This document shows positions 57,180 through 64,000 of a stretch of DNA of 64,000 nt, in pieces. Source of the DNA: Cyathus striatus (Eukaryota > Basidiomycota > Agaricomycetes > Agaricales > Nidulariaceae); contig JAOVFP010000006.1 of assembly GCA_025738555.1 (NCBI GenBank), forward strand, positions 3,472,001 to 3,536,000. Direction: 5' to 3'. The number at the start of each line of letters is the position of its first letter. The stretch's first letter is position 1. A model generated the notes under the pieces. It worked only from the letters and a program-made list of their open reading frames with translations, did not search any database and was not told the DNA's origin. Position numbers and translations under genes: made by a program.

Positions 57180-59600
57180 CAGCTACGCCCTTCTGCTTCC
57201 TCTGCGCTGTAGAAGATCAACAGGAGTGGGAAGATGTCGTGTACTGGCTCAGGGCAGAATTAGGGTATGTCGTTTCGTCTTCATTTCGCTCCCTTTCGTA
57301 TTTCCCTTCTATCTACCTCGTTGTTTCTTCACGTTCTTCCTCCTTTGATCCTTCATTCCTTTTTGTTCATCGCTTTTCTTCTCTTCCCTCCCTCCATCTA
57401 TACATGCACATTTGTCCTTTCATTCCTCTTACTCCCCTTCCCCCTCCCGTTCCTTCCATCTCTTTCTCCAAACAGGTAGCTTCCTTGCTCTCTTTCCCTT
57501 TCCCTCTTTCCACCTCTCCCTTCGCCTTCACCTCGCTCACTCCTTCCAACAGAACAACACTCCCTTCTCACTTACCAAATGGCAGATGTCAAGAACCGAA
57601 TAGCCGACTCTCTAATTCACAATAGGCATAGGGAGTTAGTCTTCGGAGGAACCATTTTGCGTCTACCTGGCGAATCGGTATGAGCATAACTGCGAATGCT
57701 GGGACGGGTGCTGTTGCTGGGAAGGAAAAGGTGTATGAGCATGATGGGTACGGTTGGGTCAAGGGCAGAAAGTGTGAGCATACCTCGTCCCGTCTACTTT
57801 CCCCACCTTCGTCTCTGTTCATCTGTCATCCACAAGCCTTCATTTCCTCGTTCTTTTCTCCTTCTTCCTTCCCCTTTCGTAACGTACTAATATCCTCTGC
57901 AGCTCAGTCATTACAATCTACCTATCGATTTCACGCCCAGACGGTGCTATACGCCAACGTCAGGCACGGGAGCAGGCATCAGGATTCCAGGAGGTGTGGC
58001 GCAAACGTTCGAATTCGTATCATATGGGGCGGGATGGTGAGCTATCCTTCTTCTGTTCTACTTCATCCACCCCTTCCTTTCACACACTGACTAAAGCCCT
58101 CCCCAGCTCAAGTACCATAAACCACCCATCAATCTTGAGCACACTTGTAGATGACAACGTCAACATCAGGCACGAGAGCAGCCAGCAGAATTCCAGGAGA
58201 TCTGACGCAAACGTTCGGATTCGTATCGGCTGGGGAGGACGGTGAGTTGCCCTCCCCTCTTTCTGTTCTATTCTCCTTGTTCTGTTCTCATTCCATCCTT
58301 TTCGTTCATGTACTAACGAACGCCCTCTGCTTTGCAGACTCACGCACTATGAATCCGCTCGTTGGTTCCAAGCACGCAGGCTCGCCGTGTAGGGTAACCT
58401 TGTCAACGTCTGCATGCATGAGGCACGGGAGTCAACTGGTAGGGGGCGGGTGCGACATTCGGATTCGTATTGGAAGTCCTTTACGCGAGGACGGGAGAAG
58501 GAAGGAGGGCAAGTTGTTCTTCCTTCGCTGGTGCATGAGTAGCGGATGTGTCCATTGCGGTTGGAGAGAGGTTGGCAGTGGGGACCGGAGATGAGCCATA
58601 GCACGATAGGGAATAGTGGCTGGCCTTGTTGCTGGTGATTGCGGCAGTTGAATGGTGCTCGTGCTCGTGCCGCAAGGAAGAGCGGGGGAAAGGGGGAGGG
58701 AGGGAGAGAGTTCAACTGTTCTTCCTTTGCTCGCGTGCAGCGGGTTGTGTGCATTGCCCTGCGGGTGCGGGTGCGGGTGGGGACGGGTGACAGCTCGACA
58801 CCGATGTATAGTATGTGGATGGATAGCCACTGAGTACGCATATTGCGTGTTCTATCTCATCTATGAAAGGCTGGCACTGGCCATGCCCTTGGCGCTGGCG
58901 GTAAAGCGTTTGAGCGGTGCTCAGCTTCATGCTCGTGTAGGTGGCTACGCACGTTTTTGCTGTATCGTCCACCTCTCTTCCTCTTCCTTCTCCGCCGTTT
59001 CTGTCGCTCTATTCCGTTCGCCGTCTCCTTTACCCTCTTTTCACCCCTCGTATCATTACTTCTTTCCCTTATTCCCGAAGCTAACAAGCTTTCTGCAGTT
59101 CGATCACGTCAAACTTCCTACGTACTCAGCCTCGCAGCGCAGGTACACCCGGGTACATACGTATGGACATGGTTGGAGAAGGGATTGTCGGGCTTAGCAT
59201 TGGAAGGTGGGGAGAATGGAAAATGTGAAGCGTGAAGGTGTGTATCGTCTCTTATCGTCGTTTATTCGTGCGATCGTGGTCTCGTTCTATTCGAGTGGCC
59301 CATTCTCTCTTCCTTGTTCTCCGGGTACTCTTTGGTTTAGTTATGTTCTCAATCAAATCTTTTGTCTACGTTATGTTTCATTCCTCCCGTCTCTCTTACA
59401 TACTTCTTCCACTCGTTGTCTCCCCCTTCTCATTATCCTTATTTCATTCATTCTTCTTTGTTCATACGGTTTTCTTTCCATGTGCCCGCATCCCTTCTCC
59501 CTCACTTCGTTCGTTGTTTTTTCTCGTAACCACGAAGCTAATTACCTTTCTAGGCCCAATCCACGGTTACCCCTCCTATTCAACTTCGTACAAGCACTCG
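57180..59600 (+). repeat. Repeat family R2, copy 4, inverted
   Basis: Reverse-complement match to copies 1-3. Exon-like and intron-like order is clearest here: a C/T-rich tract ending CCAACAG, segment 57553-57774, GTGAGC..TCTGCAG, segment 57903-58036, GTGAGC..CCCCAG, segment 58107-58241, GTGAGT..TTTGCAG, then a segment from 58338. The second and third segments (134 and 135 nt) are homologous, so an exon plus intron was tandemly duplicated. Frames such as RIPGDLTQTFGFVSAGED recur but no continuous ORF exists. Its direction is that of NLR gene 3, about 2.4 kb downstream. Confidence 0.72.
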
Positions 59601-61034
59601 ACGCCTAATTTACGTTCTCATCGCTCAGAGCACGCCCGCTTTTGCATCCGCAGCCGTTCCCCTGGGCCAATACTGAGCTATGATGTGTTGGCTGCAGGGA
59701 TGTCGGACTTGCATGGGCTCAACGTCGGGTTGTGTACCCTGTACCCCTCCTCTACTTACTCCCACCTCTACTCCCACCTCTACCTCCTTCGTGGAATGTC
59801 CTATTTGCGACATGGCATTGATAGACTCCGCAGCAAGAGACTTATGTCTTCTGTCCAGCAAGTTCTGATGGTTCGGGTGCGGAAGCAGACTAGGACTATC
59901 TGTGCTTGCGTGGGTTGAAGAATACGGTTAAGGAGGCGAGGTATACCGGTACGGTGGTGTGGAAGAATAACCTTGGCTACGCTTAGCGAGCGGCTATCTG
60001 ACTTAATTGGCCACAGGAGAAGAACTAGAAAATGACGTTAGTGTATAACGTTGAAAGAAAACTTAGCTGGAATAATGATTCTTGAGGTATTCGTAAAGTT
60101 GACGCTCTTAGAAAAGACTTAAGGCTTGAAGTTAAGTGTACGCGGTAAGGATTAAGCTGTAGAAAGAGGTAAGATTCTCGAATGCCGAAGCACTCGCATA
60201 ATATACAGCGGCTGCACTACAAAGTTGGATGACGCTCACGTACTCTCGCGCCGCCAGAGCCAAAGAGGAATAACAATATAACTACAAAGTCATTTGATAC
60301 GTACAAAGACCGTTGAGGAGACACAAAAGGTAAGTAAAAATGAAGACTCAACACTCGGTTATTCTTGAGACCAACCAGATGACACTCTCAACTTGTTTCT
60401 TGAGGAGGCTCCACGGCACCGGCGCGATGACTTGTCCTACCCCTCCCCAAGGGTAGTTGCAGTTGCCCAAGCTGCTGGTGCAGCACAGCATCATGGAGCG
60501 TTGAAGTGTTGAATCGTCACCTTATTGATCCTTCGAGCGCCGAAGTGTTGGTAGAGAACAGAAATCAAGCACCGTCGTGTGCCCTAGTATGGTACAATAA
60601 CAAGAACTAGAATAGGAAGCAAAGAAAAGAGTAAGTTATACGAGATAGGAAGAACAAAGATACGACACCCGGTTCCTCAGCCTGAAACCCCTATCCTTCC
60701 AACGCGAGATAACAACATGTGAGGAATGATGAAGGTAAAACCCATTCGCTGTGCTTGATTCCCCTCTTGAGGTAACGCTTGAGGCTTGAGGAGAGACTTG
60801 AGGAGAGAAGCGGGAGTTAAGAAGTAGGAAAGGTAAACGAAATTACTCGATGCGTGTTGAACGCGCAATGGCTGACGTGTTGATCAGCTGACATTGTTTG
60901 GCACGGACTTGTTTGGCTACAGCGTTGAACTTGCCGCGCTGCAAGTCCTGTAATGAAGACTCGAGGAAAAGTCATATGTTAGTATACATAGAATAGAAAA
61001 TAAAGTAAATGGTTGAATAAAATAGACACATAGA
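59601..61034. other. No gene recognised
   Basis: Includes short tandem (CTCCCACCTCTA)-type repeats near 59757-59790 and a block rich in CTTGAGG near 60770-60810. Possibly retroelement debris; not assignable. Confidence 0.4.
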
Positions 61035-61323
61035 TGTTGAGATTATCTTATCTCGACAAAAGCGGATCTAGCGGATCTTATCTAATCATGGAACTCCGTA
61101 GCACATACTAGAACCTTCTAGTATGTTTATTCTTAGGTAGCACTATATACGGAACTGCTGTACTCAACAGCATAACAGCTTAACAGCTCCTTTTACAGCA
61201 GTAGATATTTATATACACCTCTTGTACAGTATATAAACCCCCCAGTTTTACTGGATAACAATAAGAAAGTCTTTACTCTTCTTACAGTCGCTCTAAGCCT
61301 CTATCTACACACTCTACCTCTCA
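61035..61323 (+). mobile_element. Possible solo LTR (copia-like)
   Basis: Begins TGTTGAGATTATCTTATCTC, contains TATATAAACCCCCC near 61230 and ends CTACCTCTCA, the layout of a short LTR. No second LTR, primer-binding site or target duplication could be found, so this is tentative. Confidence 0.35.
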
Positions 61324-61887
61324 GGTGAGCCTGTACCCAGATCAGCAACTGCCCTGTGCAGAGTCCTTGCTGTTTCTACAATAGATAAGTGTAGGAAAGA
61401 GAAATACAAGCACTAAACTTAGTATTGATACAACATCCCAAATCCACCCGTGGTCCAACCATCCCCTCCACAGTGGTCCATATGAGGGCTGTTGTGGGAT
61501 ATGACATGTGTAGGCTGAGTACGAGACCTTTGTATACAAGGCAATAGCGTTCTCACCATTCAATCCTCACATGATTGCATCATCGAGAACTAGTACATAC
61601 ATCCTAATGTGCGCTACTTTTATGGGCTTGCAATAGTCTTTCACATGCAATATATGGTTATACATAAACTAAGTACAAACAACGAGTATTAACTTTTAAG
61701 TGTATATTATACGATCACTTGGCATCATTGTATAATTCCAGTTACATGTACACGATGCATGGTCTCATGATCCTGCTATGTTTACTATAAGATATTTCAA
61801 GCCCACATGGGAGGCCGTCCTATTACCATGTATGTATGTGCTATTAATATTCTCCATCAGCATGTGGTACCGGTTCCACATATCAGG
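61324..61887. other. Upstream region of NLR gene 3
   Basis: Contains sequence shared with the NLR gene 1 and 2 promoters (CATGGTCTCATGATCCTGCT near 61758, and CTCCATCAGCATGTGGTACC near 61854). No separate gene. Confidence 0.45.
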
Positions 61888-61895
61888 TATAATAG
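61888..61895 (+). promoter_or_regulatory. TATA-like box of NLR gene 3
   Basis: TATAATAG, 104 nt upstream of the conserved ATG, at the same relative place as TATAAAAG and TATAAAGG in genes 1 and 2. Confidence 0.4.
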
Positions 61896-61998
61896 ACAGC
61901 TTAGCGAATTTGAGCCATTCCTTCCCCCCATCACTGTGAACCTCAGCGCTCTAAACTTGAACCTACAAACTCAACAAAAACTACAAGAAAATTCAATT

Positions 61999-64000
61999 AT
62001 GGCTCTAGAATATGCTTCTTCTACTGGTGAAATTCTCAAAAATGCATGAAATACAAACATTCAGCACTCAATTTTCAATGCTCCCGGATGAGATTTGATT
62101 ATAAAAAATAAAATAACAACATTCAAGAAAAGCTTAGTCTGCTAAAGGCGATATCTCATGAAGGACACTATGTTCCATATTGCATGGAAGGCACAAGAGA
62201 GAAATTATTTGAAAATATAAATGAATGGCTTAATGATTTTGGTGTGTGTGAATTAAATAACTTGTATAGATATATTCAACTGTCTTTCTTATAGACAATT
62301 CCACACCAAACATAATGTGGATTACTGGATATCCAGGTGCTGGAAAGTCAGCAATTGCTTCTACTATGGTTTCCAAGCTCTCTCAGTCTCAAAGACTCAT
62401 TGGCTATCACTTCTTCAAAAGAGATGATGTATTTTTAAGTGATCCCTGCACTGTGTGGCGCACCACAGCTGCTACTATAGCTTCCAAACATGACAGTATT
62501 GCTGAACTTGTGGCACTGAAGCTTGATAACACATTCAGGGTTCAAGACATTAGATGGCACTTTGAAAATCTCATTTATATAGTTGTTGGGGGCTATTTAA
62601 GCACATTAAATGATCCAGTTATGGTTATTGATGCATTGGATGAATGTAAAAGATCAACTGACATGCATATTTTCTTGAGCACTTTGTATTCTTGGTCTAG
62701 ATTTCCAAAAAACTGTAAAATCTTAGTTACAAGTAGACCTAGCTATAAGCCAGAAGGGCTGAGGAATGGTGAACTATGCATTGACTATGAATTGGAAATT
62801 GGCTTTAATGCTGGATCAGAAATTAATAATGATATAATGTATTACCTCAAAAATAAATTTGAAGAAACTTACAATTGGATGGAATGGAAGCCAAGTGAAG
62901 AAGACTTGAATATGATAGCAAAAAAAGCAGCTGGATTGTTCATTTATGCTTCTACTGTAGTAGAGTTTATTACCTCCAAGCAAGAGGGTGAGATACTTCC
63001 AAATAGAAAGATAAAAAAAATATTGGAAAATCAAGAAGAGACTACAGTTTCAGGTATTGACAACTTATATATACAAATTTTAAACACCTCCTTTACAACA
63101 TGGAGTAAGGAGGACAAAGTCATAGTTCAGAATGTACTTGCCCTCATGATACTTGCAAAGGTTCCATTGGATCAAAATGACATACAATATTTCATTGGTG
63201 ACAAGAAGAATGATGATCTGAGGATAACCATTGAGTTAATTTTGAGACATTTACAACCAGTAGTGTCCACTACTAGAGGAAAAGCGTCTGCCAGACACTT
63301 ATCATTTTTGGAATTTCTAGCAGAAAGATGTCAATTGGAGCAGTTTAAGATTGACAAAGCCACTTTTTCTGTGAAAATAGCAACAACAATATACAAAATT
63401 CTAAACCATGATCTGAAGTTCAATATATGCAATCTGGAATCATCATACAACAAAAATAATAATGTGGATAACTTGAATGAAAGAATTCAACAATTTATAC
63501 CACATTCTTTACAATACTGTTGTATGTACTGGCCTCTGCATGAAATGGACATTTCAAAAAATGATATCAGAACTGAAGTGAAACATGAGTTCTTTACTTT
63601 TCTTCAGAATAAATTTTTATACTGGCTGGAAGTCATGAGTTTACTAAATGAAATACCTAAAGCTTTTGGACACCTAAATGAATTATCAAAGAATTGTCAG
63701 AATGTAAGTTTACCCTAAATCATATTACAAATAAGATTAAACACAAGATATAGAATGGAATACATAAGTTTATTGTAGATGCTGTTGAGTTCATTATGCA
63801 TTTCTACATTCCAATTACTACAAGTGCACCACACATATATCTGTCTGCACTACCATTTGCACCACAAAAATCAGTAATTTTCAACAAATATAAAACTAAA
63901 TTTGGAAACACTCTTTTAAGATTGGGAAACATAGAGCAGGACTGGATTTATAAAGGTAAAAAAGTTTACCACCATCAATCTGGAGTTGCATGTGTTGCAT
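61999..64000 (+). CDS. NLR gene 3: NACHT-WD40 protein, damaged first exon, cut by window end
   Basis: The conserved start (MALEYASSTGEILKNA) at 61999 is followed by TGA at 62047-62049 where genes 1 and 2 have CAA, another TGA at 62089-62091, and a 7-nt deletion near 62110 relative to gene 1. The first exon therefore cannot encode the family N-terminus. After a 53-bp intron (62242-62294) the rest is intact: Walker A GYPGAGKSA (62327-62350), PVMVIDALDECKRS Walker B, KILVTSRPSYKP sensor segment, winged-helix-like region, a 50-bp intron (63704-63753), then HFYIPITTSAPHIYLSALPF and the first WD40 residues at the window end. An ATG at 62315, nine codons before Walker A, could start a shortened 467-residue frame. 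The downstream exons are outside the window. Confidence 0.85.

Noticed and set aside
1..64000. CRISPR array, prokaryotic operons or phage genes
   Set aside because: No regularly spaced repeats; spliceosomal introns and fungal families show a eukaryotic sequence.

Overview
The window looks like an accessory, transposon-rich region of a basidiomycete (Agaricomycetes) genome. Three things point there. Introns are about 50-60 bp with GT..AG ends. There are DUF6533 and DUF6534 membrane-protein genes, families concentrated in basidiomycetes. There are three paralogous NACHT-WD40 NLR genes ending in a conserved C-terminal block (GWVSDKDGNLLFWVPDYLR) that I associate with basidiomycete NLRs. No housekeeping gene, rRNA or CRISPR array was recognised.

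Layout. 0.3-4.5 kb: NLR gene 1 (minus strand; 14 WD40 repeats, frameshifts between NACHT and WD40). 4.9-7.5 kb: repeat family R2, copy 1. 9.0-15.15 kb: NLR gene 2 (minus), a pseudogene carrying nonsense codons, a frameshift, a solo-LTR-like insertion and a 733-bp hAT element. 15.3-18.8 kb: R2 copy 2, split by a 1,587-bp hAT element with transposase remains. 18.8-22.0 kb: repeat family R1. 22.3-23.5 kb: a third hAT-like element. 25.5 kb: a tRNA-Val-like sequence. 25.8-27.1 kb: R2 copy 3. 29.6-31.6 kb: DUF6534 gene (minus). 32.5-33.0 kb: small inverted-terminal element. 34.3-36.9 kb: second R1 copy. 37.5-39.0 kb: DUF6533 gene (minus). 39.4-40.1 kb: 5'-truncated LINE with a 13-bp target duplication. 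42.2-43.6 kb: two nested inverted-terminal elements. 43.9-45.9 kb: DUF6534 gene (plus). 50.0-52.1 kb: CpG-poor segment with a large inverted repeat. 52.5-55.9 kb: tRNA-like SINE relics. 56.3-56.9 kb: broken DUF6534 fragment. 57.2-59.6 kb: R2 copy 4, inverted. 62.0-64.0 kb: NLR gene 3 (plus), running off the window.

How it fits together. All three NLRs have an R2 copy upstream, oriented so that R2's exon-like direction matches the NLR. The NLR and its upstream cassette therefore look duplicated as a unit. NLR sequence is almost free of CpG while the inserted elements keep CpG, which separates old host sequence from newer insertions. Fungal NACHT-WD40 proteins act in non-self recognition and cell death, with the WD40 propeller as sensor. 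Here the sensor repeats are near-identical apart from a few positions, as expected from concerted evolution plus diversifying selection. Every NLR copy carries lesions, so the locus is either decaying or partly mis-sequenced at short runs.

All calls come from reading the sequence by eye; no search or alignment software was run. Ends of dispersed repeats are approximate.
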